DNA of 64,000 bases. Source: GCA-2705445 sp002705445. Its GTDB lineage: Bacteria > Pseudomonadota > Gammaproteobacteria > Poriferisulfidales > GCA-002705445. The notes beneath the pieces were generated by a model, which did not search any database, was not told where the DNA came from, and saw nothing but the letters and a program-made list of their open reading frames with translations. Made by a program: the position numbers and the translations under genes. This document shows positions 8,590 to 17,725 of the stretch, one piece after another. Numbering within the stretch: position 1 is the first letter of the stretch; the number at the start of each line of letters is the position of its first letter. Location of the stretch: the NCBI GenBank assembly GCA_045561235.1, contig JBJKYB010000002.1:124001-188000 (forward strand), written 5' to 3'.

Positions 8590-9507
8590 TTATGGACTTT
8601 CGTCATCTATCTCAATAACAACGTCTTTTACAGAAATATTCATTATTAACAAAGTTGAACTAGCTATGTATATAGAAGAATAAGTGCCGATAATTACTCC
8701 TGATATTAAAGCGAACGCAAAACCAAAAAGTATTTCACCACCAAAAATTATCAAGGAAATTAAAACTAGCAGTGTTGTCAATGAAGTAATTAAGGTTCTT
8801 GACAATGTTTGATTAATCGATTGATTTGTTAATGAAGTAGTATCAACATTTTCGATGATCGATAGCTTAAAATTTTCCCGAATCCTATCAAATACAACAA
8901 TAGTATCATTTAATGAATATCCTATAACTGCTAATATTGCTGCAAATACACTAAGGTTAAACTCTATTTGTGTAACAGAAAAAATTCCTATTATTAAAAG
9001 AACATCATGTATCAGTGCTAATATCGCACCAATTGAAAATCTATACTCAAAACGAAGAGCGATATAAATAGTTATTAGTGCCAAAGCAATCAATGCAGCA
9101 AGAATCCCTTGATCCCTTAATTCCTCTCCAACCTGCGCACCAACATATTCCACTCTCTTTAAGTTAAAGGAGTATTCTTTACTAAGTTCACTTATTAAAG
9201 TATTACTCAAAGTTGATTCATTTGAAGATAGAATATTTGGCATCCTAATTAATATATCTTTATTAGATCCAAAAAATTGTACCGAAGACTTTTCATATTT
9301 ATTTTCTTTAAGAAATTTTCTTATGTCTTCAATAGGCGCATTATTATTAAAACTTATTTCAATTATAGTACCACCTTTAAAATCAACTCCATAATTTAAA
9401 CCTTTTGTAAAAATACTAATAACTGAAATAAGAATTAAGAACATTGAAAAATATATAGCTTTTTTGTGCCATTTCATAAAATTAAAATTGATATTTATGT
9501 GTTTCAT
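8590..9507 (-). CDS. secF: Protein translocase subunit SecF
   Basis: Inner-membrane partner of SecD; the pair uses proton motive force to help pull proteins across after SecYEG. The 305-residue protein has a first membrane helix (about 15-32), then LNYGVDFKGGTIIEI (the conserved D-F-x-G-G of SecF), a periplasmic domain, and a five-helix block with YSLNDTIVVFDRIREN, the SecF signature. Its ATG overlaps the secD stop by 4 nt, so translation is coupled. Confidence 0.97.
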   Translation of the reverse strand: MKHININFNFMKWHKKAIYFSMFLILISVISIFTKGLNYGVDFKGGTIIEISFNNNAPIEDIRKFLKENKYEKSSVQFFGSNKDILIRMPNILSSNESTLSNTLISELSKEYSFNLKRVEYVGAQVGEELRDQGILAALIALALITIYIALRFEYRFSIGAILALIHDVLLIIGIFSVTQIEFNLSVFAAILAVIGYSLNDTIVVFDRIRENFKLSIIENVDTTSLTNQSINQTLSRTLITSLTTLLVLISLIIFGGEILFGFAFALISGVIIGTYSSIYIASSTLLIMNISVKDVVIEIDDESP

Positions 9508-11126
9508 ATTTTTAATTTTTTAACTTTGGAATTACGATTTTCATATATTATTTCTGCTAAAACTCTTGTAACAATAATTGCTGTAAACATGGAAGATAAG
9601 ACTCCAATGGACAAAGTTACAGCGAAACCTTTTATAGGCCCTGTACCAAAAATAAATAATATTATTGATGCAATTAAAGTAGTTATATTTGCATCAGCAA
9701 TTGTTGAAAAAGCTTTTTTATAGCCAAGCTCAATTGAGGCTAAAGGCGTTGACCCATTTCTTATTTCCTCTTTTATTCTTTCAAATATTAAAACATTTGC
9801 ATCGACAGCCATTCCAACCGTCAATACAATTCCAGCGATACCTGGCAGAGTTAATGTAGCACCTGGTATTAATGACATTATTGAAACAATAATTAAAATA
9901 TTAATTACTAATGCTGAATTTGCAAATAATCCAAAAATTCTATAATAGTAAAACATAAATATTAGTACGAGGATTAGCCCAATGATCACTGATATTTTAC
10001 CTTTTTCAATATTATCAGCTCCCAAACTTGGTCCAACTGTTCTTTCTTCAACTATATACATTGGGGCAGCCATTGAGCCTGCTCTTAAATAAAGAGCTAA
10101 ATCTCTAGCTTGTTTAGGGCTGTCTAAACCTGTAATTTGAAAAGATTTTGATAATCTTTCCTGTATTGTGGCAATACTGATAATTTTTTCGTACTTCTTT
10201 GTGATTCTTTTACTTTCGCCATTAACAATTTTTTGTTCAGATTTACTTTCTATAAATAATACAGCCATTAATTTTCCAATATTTTTATCTGTTTCATTTG
10301 CAAATCTTTTTGCTCCTGGCCCATCTAAAGTTATATTAACAGATGGTCTTGAATTTCTATCAAATCCAGATGAGGCATCTACTATATTTTCTCCGGTTAA
10401 AATTATATTTCTTTTAAGAAGAACTGGTTGTCCAGAGTCGTCATAATATAATTTAGATTTGAAAGATAATGCATTAGATTCTTCAGCTGCATAAGGATCT
10501 GAATCCTCATCCACCATTTTGAACTCTAAAGTTGCAGTTGCACCAATAATCTCTTTCGCTCTCGACGTATCTTTAATTCCTGGAAGTTCAACAACAATTC
10601 TTGTTTTACCACTCTGCTGTACAATTGGTTCTGCAACCCCTAGCTCGTTAACTCTATTTCTTAATGTTGTTGTATTTTGTTTAATAGCTGCTATACGAAT
10701 TTCATTCAAGGCTCTTTCTGATATTTCGAGTTTCATTTTACTTTCGCCAACTCTGGTTATATCAAAAGTATTTTGATAAACTTTATTAATAAGCTTGTCT
10801 GCTACTTTAAAATCTTCGTAATTTAAAAAGTCGATTGTTATATTTAATGATTCGCCACTAAAATTTTTATACCTAATTTTTTCTTTTCTTAGTTGAGACC
10901 TTATATCACTTGATAATTTTTTTGACTTATTAGCTACAACTTCGACCAAATCAACTTCCATGAGAAAGTGAACACCGCCTTTTAAATCTAAACCTAAATT
11001 CATTTTTTTTGCGCTAAGAGAAGTCAACCATGCAGGAGTTTCGCTAAAAAATGTAGGCAATGAATAGGTAATGCTGAATAATAAAATTAAAGCAACCAGC
11101 ACTTTTTTTAAAGAAAAATTTTTCAT
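9504..11126 (-). CDS. secD: Protein translocase subunit SecD
   Basis: Larger subunit of the SecDF export motor. The 540-residue product has an N-terminal helix and MNLGLDLKGGVHFLMEV (the SecD D-L-x-G-G motif). A large periplasmic P1 region follows, with RNRVNELGVAEPIVQQ and VELPGI, and then six C-terminal helices with GMAVDANVLIFERIKEE. It is slightly shorter than E. coli SecD (615) but has every domain. It lies 8 nt downstream of yajC. Confidence 0.97.
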   Translation of the reverse strand: MKNFSLKKVLVALILLFSITYSLPTFFSETPAWLTSLSAKKMNLGLDLKGGVHFLMEVDLVEVVANKSKKLSSDIRSQLRKEKIRYKNFSGESLNITIDFLNYEDFKVADKLINKVYQNTFDITRVGESKMKLEISERALNEIRIAAIKQNTTTLRNRVNELGVAEPIVQQSGKTRIVVELPGIKDTSRAKEIIGATATLEFKMVDEDSDPYAAEESNALSFKSKLYYDDSGQPVLLKRNIILTGENIVDASSGFDRNSRPSVNITLDGPGAKRFANETDKNIGKLMAVLFIESKSEQKIVNGESKRITKKYEKIISIATIQERLSKSFQITGLDSPKQARDLALYLRAGSMAAPMYIVEERTVGPSLGADNIEKGKISVIIGLILVLIFMFYYYRIFGLFANSALVINILIIVSIMSLIPGATLTLPGIAGIVLTVGMAVDANVLIFERIKEEIRNGSTPLASIELGYKKAFSTIADANITTLIASIILFIFGTGPIKGFAVTLSIGVLSSMFTAIIVTRVLAEIIYENRNSKVKKLKI

Positions 11127-11134
11127 TTTTGAGT

Positions 11135-11449
11135 TTATATAGATCCTTTTGGAAGTACAGTAGTTATTGAATTTTTTCTAACTTTGATATTCACACCATT
11201 TGAAACTTCAAGCTCAACAGCATCTTCTTTTACTTTAATAATTTTTCCCATTATACCGTTTGATACAACTACTTCTGCGCCATTTGTTAATGAATCAATT
11301 AATTTTTTATGCTCTTTCGCTCTCTTATTTTGAGGCCTAATTATCATGAAGTACATTATTATAAAAAATAAAACTACCATGATTAGCATGCTCATACCCC
11401 CATCTGCTGAGCCTGCAGATTGCGCGTAAGCGTTATTTATAATATTCAT
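11135..11449 (-). CDS. yajC: Sec translocon accessory protein YajC
   Basis: Small single-span membrane protein that associates with SecDF. The 104-residue product has an N-terminal Ala/Gly-rich segment, one membrane helix (about residues 19-38) ending in MIIRPQNKRAKEHKKL, the hallmark of the family, and a small cytoplasmic beta domain with GAEVVVSNGIMGKI. It is placed between tgt and secD exactly as in E. coli. Confidence 0.97.
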   Translation of the reverse strand: MNIINNAYAQSAGSADGGMSMLIMVVLFFIIMYFMIIRPQNKRAKEHKKLIDSLTNGAEVVVSNGIMGKIIKVKEDAVELEVSNGVNIKVRKNSITTVLPKGSI

Positions 11450-11495
11450 ATCATTTCCTATAAAATTATTATGTATATTTTAATCGTTATTTGTT

Positions 11496-12593
11496 CTAAC
11501 TTCTATGAAAATAAAACTCTTTAACGAAATCATCAAATTTATTTACCCTTATAGATTCTCTTATATCAAGCATTAATTTATGATAATAATGTAAATTATG
11601 TATTGTGTTTAGTCTTAATCCAAGTATTTCTTTGCAATTATCAAGATGCTTTAAATATGATCTCGTATAATTTCTACAAGTATAACATTGACAGTCCTCT
11701 TCTATAGGCCTCATATCATCTTTGTAACGACTATTTCTTAGCTTCAAAATACCTTTTTTAGTATACAAAAAGCCAGTTCTCGCATTTCTTGTAGGAATAA
11801 CACAATCAAAAATATCAACTCCTCTTAAAACCGCTTCAACAATATCTTCTGGTGTACCCACACCCATTAAATACCTTACTTTATTTACAGGCATTTTATG
11901 GGCAATATTATCCAATACTAAGTTTCTCTCAACAGATGTCTCTCCTACAGAAAGTCCTCCTATCGCATATCCGTCAAAATCAATTTCAACAAGACCTTCT
12001 AGAGATTTATCACGTAAATCATCATATACTCCGCCTTGGATAATACCAAATATGTTGCTTTTTTCTTTTGTGACAGAATCCTTGGATTGTTTACCCCAAA
12101 CTAATGAAAGATCTAGTGAAGATTCTGTTGTTTTTTTGTCAGCAGGATAAGGTGTGCATTCATCAAACTGCATTATAATATCTGAATTAAATTGCTCTTG
12201 TAACCATATTGATTTTTTTGGGTCCAAAAAAACTTTTTTGCCGTCAATAGGTGAATTAAAATAAACGCCCTCTTTTGTTATTTTTCTCAATTTTGACAAA
12301 CTAAAAACTTGGTAACCGCCAGAATCAGTAATTATAGCTCCATTCCATTTCATAAAATCATGAATACCTCCATGTTTATTAATTATTTCTGGTCCTGGCC
12401 TAAGCATCAAGTGAAACGTATTTGCTAAAATAATTTTATACCCAAAATCACCGACCTCTGAGCCAGACATAGTTTTTACAGTTGCAGCTGTACCAACAGG
12501 CATAAAACATGGAGTTTCAATATTATGGCCATTTAAAAGAATGGAGCCAAGCCTGGCCTTTTTTGATGTCTTTTGTAAATTAAAATTTATCAT
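11496..12593 (-). CDS. tgt: Queuine tRNA-ribosyltransferase (tRNA-guanine transglycosylase)
   Basis: Exchanges guanine 34 of GUN-anticodon tRNAs for preQ1 in queuosine synthesis. The 365-residue protein has the catalytic Asp in ITDSGGYQVFSL, the second catalytic Asp region VDIFDCVIPTRNAR, and the zinc site C-x-C-x2-C (CQCYTC) with a downstream His in YLKHLDNC. The length is normal. Its start overlaps the queA stop as TAATG, so the two queuosine enzymes are translationally coupled. Confidence 0.97.
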   Translation of the reverse strand: MINFNLQKTSKKARLGSILLNGHNIETPCFMPVGTAATVKTMSGSEVGDFGYKIILANTFHLMLRPGPEIINKHGGIHDFMKWNGAIITDSGGYQVFSLSKLRKITKEGVYFNSPIDGKKVFLDPKKSIWLQEQFNSDIIMQFDECTPYPADKKTTESSLDLSLVWGKQSKDSVTKEKSNIFGIIQGGVYDDLRDKSLEGLVEIDFDGYAIGGLSVGETSVERNLVLDNIAHKMPVNKVRYLMGVGTPEDIVEAVLRGVDIFDCVIPTRNARTGFLYTKKGILKLRNSRYKDDMRPIEEDCQCYTCRNYTRSYLKHLDNCKEILGLRLNTIHNLHYYHKLMLDIRESIRVNKFDDFVKEFYFHRS

Positions 12594-13609
12594 TATAAAA
12601 TTAAGGTTGAGTCTCCATAACTAAAAAAACGGTAGTCTTTTTTAATAGCATGATCATAAGCTTTTATAATTTTTTTAGTATTATAAAAAGCAGATACCAT
12701 AACTAATAAACTTGATTGAGGAAGATGAAAGTTTGTAATTAAGTGGTCTACCACTTTAAAATTATATCCAGGTTTTATAAAAATATCTGTCTCATAAAAA
12801 GTATCAGTTAAATTTTTTGACGTATAATAACTTTCTAAGGCTCTTGCAACTGTTGTCCCAACAGAAAAAATTTTTCCTTTATTATTTTTACAAGTTTTTA
12901 TTAAATCTGAGGTTTCTTTTGGAATACAATATAGCTCACTATGCATTTTATGATTATCAATATCTTTTGATTTAATTGTTGTAAAGGTTCCCATTCCAAT
13001 ATGCAAGGTTACGCTAGCAAATTTAACACCTTTATCTTTTAACTTTTTTAAAATAGTTTCATCAAAATGAAGAGCTGCTGTTGGAGCTGCTACTGAGCCA
13101 TTTTTCTTTGCAAATATTGTTTGATAAAAATTTTTATCATTATTATTTGGCTTTCTTCTTATATAGGGTGGTAAGGGTATCTCACCATAGTTATCTAGCA
13201 AATACTGGACTGATTTATTCAATAGCTGAATTTCACATAATGCTTTATCATTATTTATAACTTTTAACTTAATTATTCCAGAAATAATAATATCCCCTTT
13301 TTTAATTTTTCTTGTAGATTTTAATTGGCAGAGAAAACAATTTTCACTTAACACTCTTTCTATAAATAATTCTACTTTACCGTTTGTTTTTTCTCTTTTT
13401 CCAAATATTCTTGCAGGAATAACTTTTGTGTCATTTATTATTATTAAATCATCTTTTTTTATATACTGGTCAATATTAAAAAAATAATCATCTATGAAGC
13501 TATTTTTTTTTCTATCAATCACTAAAAGTTTTGAATCACTTCTATTTACTTTAGGGTTTTGCGCTATTAATTTATCTGGCAAAGAAAAATCAAAAATGTT
13601 TAAATTCAT
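12593..13609 (-). CDS. queA: S-adenosylmethionine:tRNA ribosyltransferase-isomerase QueA
   Basis: Transfers and isomerises the ribosyl part of SAM onto preQ1-tRNA, giving epoxyqueuosine. The 338-residue protein has family segments DFSLPDKLIAQNP at the start, INDTKVIPARIFGKR, SVAAPTAALHFD, HIGMGTF, and the C-terminal NFHLPQSSLLVMVSAF. It is the last housekeeping gene before the polysaccharide island, which begins divergently after a 62-nt gap. Confidence 0.97.
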   Translation of the reverse strand: MNLNIFDFSLPDKLIAQNPKVNRSDSKLLVIDRKKNSFIDDYFFNIDQYIKKDDLIIINDTKVIPARIFGKREKTNGKVELFIERVLSENCFLCQLKSTRKIKKGDIIISGIIKLKVINNDKALCEIQLLNKSVQYLLDNYGEIPLPPYIRRKPNNNDKNFYQTIFAKKNGSVAAPTAALHFDETILKKLKDKGVKFASVTLHIGMGTFTTIKSKDIDNHKMHSELYCIPKETSDLIKTCKNNKGKIFSVGTTVARALESYYTSKNLTDTFYETDIFIKPGYNFKVVDHLITNFHLPQSSLLVMVSAFYNTKKIIKAYDHAIKKDYRFFSYGDSTLIL

Positions 13610-13671
13610 TATGTTATATTAATAATGGTTATTAGCTACATGACATAATATATTATTAATAAGGAAATAAA

Positions 13672-14613
13672 ATGAAAAAAATTTTAATATGTGGTGCTAC
13701 TGGATTTATTGGTAAAAACGTAACACTTGCTCTATCTAAAAACAAAAATTATGAGGTGCATGCCGTAAGATTCAAAAGAAATTCTTATAAAACACCAAAA
13801 AATGTAATCTGGCACAAAGCCGACTTAAGAAACCCTAAATCTGTAAATAGTCTCACAAAAAATATTGATATTGTTATACAGTTGGCAGCTACAACATCTG
13901 GCTCAAAAGATATAGTTTCTACGCCTTACGTTCATGTTACAGATAACGCCATAATGAACTCATATATATTAAGGTCATGTTTTGATAACAAAGTTAAACA
14001 TTTTATATTTACAAGCTGCACTGTTATGTACCCATCTTCAAAGAAAGCTACTAGTGAGAATCATTTCACAGGAGAAATAATTGAAAAGTACAAGGGTGTT
14101 GGTGAAACAAAAGTTTATATTGAAAAAATAGCAAAATTCTTTTCGTCTTTAGGTTTAACCAAGCATACTATAATTAGGCACTCGAATATTTATGGCCCAC
14201 ATGATAAATATGATTTAGATAAAAGTCATGTATTTGGAGCCACGATTACAAAAGTAATGAACGCAAATAGTAAGCTTGATGTCTGGGGTGATGGATCAGA
14301 AATTAGAGATTTTCTATATATTGATGATCTTATTTCATTTATAAAATTATCTATCAATAAGCAGAAATCATTTTATGAAATATATAATTGTGGATCTGGT
14401 AAAGCGGTATCAATCAAAAAGTTATGTAATTTAATTGTAAAAGGTTCAAAAAAACCTTTAAAAATAAATTTCAATAAAAATAAGCCTACAATACCTTTTG
14501 ATTTACATCTAAATTGTAAAAAAGCTAGAAAAGATCTCGGTTGGTATCCAAAAGTATCCATAGAAGATGGTATTAATAAAACTATTAAATGGTGGAAAAA
14601 TAATATTGCCTAA
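13672..14613 (+). CDS. NAD-dependent epimerase/dehydratase-fold protein lacking the usual catalytic Tyr
   Basis: Extended SDR-fold protein of 313 residues, presumably acting on a nucleotide sugar. The Rossmann glycine motif GATGFIG is at residues 8-14, and the conserved C-terminal WGDGSEIRDFLYIDD and NCGSGKAVSI segments are present. Where the catalytic Y-x3-K should be, the protein reads GVGETK. Gapless alignment to the neighbour at 15154 (GYGLAK) puts Val at the Tyr position, so classical hydride-transfer chemistry is doubtful. It is preceded by an AAGGA ribosome site and starts a plus-strand run; its stop overlaps the Nudix gene start. The substrate is unknown. Confidence 0.8.
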   Translation: MKKILICGATGFIGKNVTLALSKNKNYEVHAVRFKRNSYKTPKNVIWHKADLRNPKSVNSLTKNIDIVIQLAATTSGSKDIVSTPYVHVTDNAIMNSYILRSCFDNKVKHFIFTSCTVMYPSSKKATSENHFTGEIIEKYKGVGETKVYIEKIAKFFSSLGLTKHTIIRHSNIYGPHDKYDLDKSHVFGATITKVMNANSKLDVWGDGSEIRDFLYIDDLISFIKLSINKQKSFYEIYNCGSGKAVSIKKLCNLIVKGSKKPLKINFNKNKPTIPFDLHLNCKKARKDLGWYPKVSIEDGINKTIKWWKNNIA

Positions 14614-15164
14614 TGGAAGAAAAAAGCAAAAACTGGAAAATTTTATCAAGAAAATTAGTTTATGACGGTTCACCACATATTAAAATAAGTATTGATAAGG
14701 TTAAATTACCTAACGGGAAGATAATTGATGATTATCATAGAATAGAAATAAAGGATGCAGTAATGCTTCTTGTGAAAAATAAAAATGGAGAGCTATTAAC
14801 TTATAAAGAATATAGACATGGAATTAATTGTGAATCTATAACGTTTCCTGCTGGTGGAATTGAAAAAGGAGAAAATTCAATAGATGCTGCCAAAAGAGAG
14901 TTATTAGAAGAGACTGGTTATACAGCAAATTCGTTTGATATTATTAGTGATTATATTGTTAGTGGTAGTTATATGTTTAGTAAGTTAACATTTATATTGG
15001 TTTCAGATATTGAAAAAAAGCAAGTTCCAAACAACAAAGATTTAGAAAATCCAGAAATTATTTGGATGAATATGGAAAAAGTAAAATTAGCTCTAAAAAA
15101 TAATAATTTTATAGGAATAACATATGCTACTGGGGCTTTGCATTGGATATTAAATGAAAAATAA
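14613..15164 (+). CDS. Nudix hydrolase (ADP-ribose/nucleotide-sugar pyrophosphatase type)
   Basis: Hydrolyses a nucleoside diphosphate linked to another group. The 183-residue protein has a perfect Nudix box, G-x5-E-x7-R-E-L-L-E-E-T-G-Y (about residues 88-110, starting GGIEKGE), and an N-terminal beta domain like ADP-ribose pyrophosphatases. It overlaps the preceding epimerase by one base and the following Fcl-like gene by 11 nt, so it is tightly co-translated with sugar-nucleotide enzymes. That suggests nucleotide-sugar turnover, but general ADP-ribose clean-up is equally possible. Confidence 0.85.
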   Translation: MEEKSKNWKILSRKLVYDGSPHIKISIDKVKLPNGKIIDDYHRIEIKDAVMLLVKNKNGELLTYKEYRHGINCESITFPAGGIEKGENSIDAAKRELLEETGYTANSFDIISDYIVSGSYMFSKLTFILVSDIEKKQVPNNKDLENPEIIWMNMEKVKLALKNNNFIGITYATGALHWILNEK

Positions 15165-16083
15165 AAATAAAATTTGGATAACAGGCTCTAATGGAATGGT
15201 TGGTCAAGCTATTAAAAGATTCATATCCAATTCAGAAACCTACAATGTAATAGAATCAAGTAGAAAAGATTTTGATCAAACTAATCAATATGAAACAAAA
15301 AAATGGCTAGAAAAGAATAATCCAGATACTATCATTGTTACATCAGCCCTTGTAGGAGGTATTCAAGTAAACTCAAAATACCCATTAGATTTTTTATACC
15401 AAAACTCTATGATTGCTTTAAATATAATTAATAGTGCTAATGAGATTAATTGCAAAAAATTAGTTTTTCTCGGTGCAAGCTGCATGTACCCTAAAAATTC
15501 AGAACAACCGTTTAAGGAATCAGCAATTCTTGATGGCAAAGTGGAGAAAACTAATGAAGGTTACGGTCTTGCGAAAATTCTAGGGACAAAATTAGTCGAA
15601 TTTATGAATACTCAACACAATAGAGAGTATTTATCAATTATTCCAGCAGCAAGCTATGGTCCCAATGATTGTTATGACGAAAAAACTAATCATGTTATTC
15701 CAGCTCTGATTAAAAAATTTCATAACGCTAAAATAAATAATTATTCGTCAGTAGAGGTATGGGGAACAGGAGAAGCTAAAAGAGAATTTTTACATGTTGA
15801 TGATATGGCTTCAGGGATAATATTTTTACTAGAAAATTATAAAAATAATAACCCTATTAATTTAGGTACAGGAGAAGAAGTAAGTATAAAAGAGCTTGCT
15901 TATTTAATATCTAAAGTTGTTAATTTTAATGGAGATATTATATTTGATACAAGTAAGGCGGATGGTATTCCAAGAAAAATTTTAGATTCTTCTAAAATTA
16001 CTAATTTAGGATGGAGACCATCTATAAGTCTTATTGATGGTTTAGAACAAACCTATAATCTTTACCTTTCAAATTTAAAATAA
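15154..16083 (+). CDS. GDP-L-fucose synthase-like epimerase/reductase (Fcl/WcaG/ColC family)
   Basis: Extended SDR of 309 residues resembling Fcl, which epimerises C3/C5 and reduces C4 of GDP-4-keto-6-deoxymannose. The ColC enzyme of colitose synthesis belongs to the same family. Seen: GSNGMVGQAI (NAD(P) site, residues 8-17), the family's LGASCMYP serine region, the catalytic YGLAK, and WGTGEAKREFLHVDDMA. The Asn-rich AALVGGI segment typical of Fcl is replaced by SALVGGIQVN. The substrate may be the product of the Gmd/ColD-like pair at 30897-33180, but that is inference, since the two lie 15 kb apart. Confidence 0.8.
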   Translation: MKNKNKIWITGSNGMVGQAIKRFISNSETYNVIESSRKDFDQTNQYETKKWLEKNNPDTIIVTSALVGGIQVNSKYPLDFLYQNSMIALNIINSANEINCKKLVFLGASCMYPKNSEQPFKESAILDGKVEKTNEGYGLAKILGTKLVEFMNTQHNREYLSIIPAASYGPNDCYDEKTNHVIPALIKKFHNAKINNYSSVEVWGTGEAKREFLHVDDMASGIIFLLENYKNNNPINLGTGEEVSIKELAYLISKVVNFNGDIIFDTSKADGIPRKILDSSKITNLGWRPSISLIDGLEQTYNLYLSNLK

Positions 16084-16097
16084 TAAAAAAATATAAT

Positions 16098-16127
16098 GCA
16101 ATTATTTATTATTCATATAATAATTGC
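16098..16127. repeat. 9-bp inverted repeat ahead of the GT2 gene
   Basis: GCAATTATT and AATAATTGC form a perfect 9-bp stem around a 12-nt loop in the gap between the Fcl-like gene and the next glycosyltransferase. It ends 3 nt before the ATG at 16131, so a folded RNA would cover the ribosome-binding region. No T-run follows, so a Rho-independent terminator is unlikely. The stem is AT-rich and may be fortuitous. Confidence 0.35.
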
Positions 16128-16130
16128 TTA

Positions 16131-16832
16131 ATGAAAAATCAAAGAACAGTAACATTACTTCTACCAACATATAATGAAATAATTGGTTTTAAAGAAATAT
16201 TCCCAAAAATTGATTTGAATCTATTTGACGATGTTTTTATTATTGATGGTGGATCAAATGACGGCACTGTAGAATTTGCTTTTGCAAATAATATAAGAAT
16301 TGCTAGTCAGTTAAGAGAAGGTCTTAGTGAGGCCGTATTAGATGCAATTGATACAATTAAAACTGACTATGTTGTAGAATTTAGTTTGGATGGAAATAGT
16401 TTGCCTGAGCTCCTAGCACCATTAGTTCAAGAACTTAAAGATGATGTTGATCTTGTTATAGTTTCTAGATATCTTCCGCCAGCAAAATCGTATGATGATA
16501 ACTTTATTACAGGTGCTGGAAATTATATATTTTCAAAAATTATAAACTTTATGGGTAAGCCAAAAATTACCGACTCACTTGTGATGTATAGAGGTTTTAA
16601 AACTTCAATGGTTGACTATCCTGAATTTAAAAAGTTTTGTATTGGCCCGGTATTCGAGCCATTAACTTCTATGATTGCCTGCTCTAGAAATCTTAAAGTT
16701 AAAGAAATAGCTGGCGATGAGCCATTAAGACTTGGTGGGGAAAGTAAAATGAGGGTTATATATAATGGTAGCTGTATACTTCTTGCAATAATCAGAGTTT
16801 ATATAAAAAAAATTACTGGCTTAATTATTTAG
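16131..16832 (+). CDS. Family 2 glycosyltransferase (polyprenyl-phosphate sugar transferase type)
   Basis: GT-A transferase of 233 residues, close in layout to dolichyl/undecaprenyl-phosphate mannose synthases. It has TLLLPTYNE at residues 8-16, the IDGGSNDGT nucleotide-binding loop (about 38-46), a FSLDGNS segment in place of the usual acidic DxD-like motif, and no long membrane domain beyond a short C-terminal hydrophobic stretch. It probably moves a sugar from a nucleotide donor to a lipid carrier or a growing glycan. It converges with the Rieske gene, overlapping it by 4 nt. Donor and acceptor cannot be told from sequence. Confidence 0.82.
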   Translation: MKNQRTVTLLLPTYNEIIGFKEIFPKIDLNLFDDVFIIDGGSNDGTVEFAFANNIRIASQLREGLSEAVLDAIDTIKTDYVVEFSLDGNSLPELLAPLVQELKDDVDLVIVSRYLPPAKSYDDNFITGAGNYIFSKIINFMGKPKITDSLVMYRGFKTSMVDYPEFKKFCIGPVFEPLTSMIACSRNLKVKEIAGDEPLRLGGESKMRVIYNGSCILLAIIRVYIKKITGLII

Positions 16833-17725
16833 GTATTTGAGATTGACAAGATATTATTATCTAATTTAAATATAAAAGAGTACTGATTTACAACTCCAGA
16901 ACTTTGAGATAATTTAACTGGGGGTATTTTTAGCCCATGCCAAGGGCATTTTATTTTATTATGTTTGTCAATTTCAAAATTATCAATTAGTGATGCGCCC
17001 TGATGAGGACATTCACCTGGCCACACGAGAATTTCATTTTCGGATACTTTTTCTAATATGAAATTTACATTTGAAACGCTAATAATTTTTCTTTCATTTA
17101 CAGAGATTTGATTAACATCGTATGTAAATTCAGACTCAATTACAGGATATATTGTACAAAATGACATTAAATTAGATGAAACGTAATTAGGCGGATCAGA
17201 TAAAAATTTAAATTTATTCTTTCTTAGATTTTGCCTTTGTTTTCTAATTACAAAATCCTCTTCTTGTAATCTTTTATTTAATTTATATAATTTTCTATTT
17301 AAAATAAAATGAGCAGGCTTAAATATCCAATGAGAAGAAATCTCCCACTCTATTTTTAAATTTGATTCATCATCTGATAATTTACTTATTGTATTTTTTA
17401 TTTCTAAATATATAAATCCAAAAATTAAAATTGACTGTAAAAATTTACCTTTTTCTAAATAAATATCATGCACATTTAAAATAAAAGGCCAACGACCCCA
17501 AGAAGTTAGAGAAAGAGCGGTTGTCTTACTTGTATAAACTCTATGTTGCTTAGCATAAGTATTGTGTATGTGAGACCTATGGGCTTGATCCATATGGTTC
17601 CATTCCAAATCTTCAACTGAGCAAGGTGCGATAACATCAATGAAGCTATGAGTGGTAATAAAACTTTTGCTTAAATTTCTGTATTTTCCATAACCGGAAA
17701 AATTTTTTCTATCTTTTTTAACCAT
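16829..17725 (-). CDS. Rieske [2Fe-2S] protein with C-terminal Rieske domain
   Basis: Probable redox enzyme of 298 residues within the polysaccharide island. The Rieske ligands are clear: C239-P-H241 in CPHQGASL and C260-P-W-H263 in CPWHGLK. Unusually, they lie at the C-terminus. The N-terminal 200 residues contain a His-rich stretch (NHMDQAHRSHIHNTY, about 43-57) that might bind a mononuclear metal, but no standard Rieske-oxygenase iron motif is obvious. The ATG at 17725 is chosen over a TTG five codons upstream because it overlaps the previous gene's stop (ATGGTTAA). A reductase partner is not visible. Possible role: oxidation of a sugar or lipid precursor. Specific function unknown. Confidence 0.75.
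   Translation of the reverse strand: MVKKDRKNFSGYGKYRNLSKSFITTHSFIDVIAPCSVEDLEWNHMDQAHRSHIHNTYAKQHRVYTSKTTALSLTSWGRWPFILNVHDIYLEKGKFLQSILIFGFIYLEIKNTISKLSDDESNLKIEWEISSHWIFKPAHFILNRKLYKLNKRLQEEDFVIRKQRQNLRKNKFKFLSDPPNYVSSNLMSFCTIYPVIESEFTYDVNQISVNERKIISVSNVNFILEKVSENEILVWPGECPHQGASLIDNFEIDKHNKIKCPWHGLKIPPVKLSQSSGVVNQYSFIFKLDNNILSISNT

Noticed and set aside
16098..16127. Rho-independent terminator
   Set aside because: The 9-bp stem is AT-rich with a 12-nt loop and has no following T-run.
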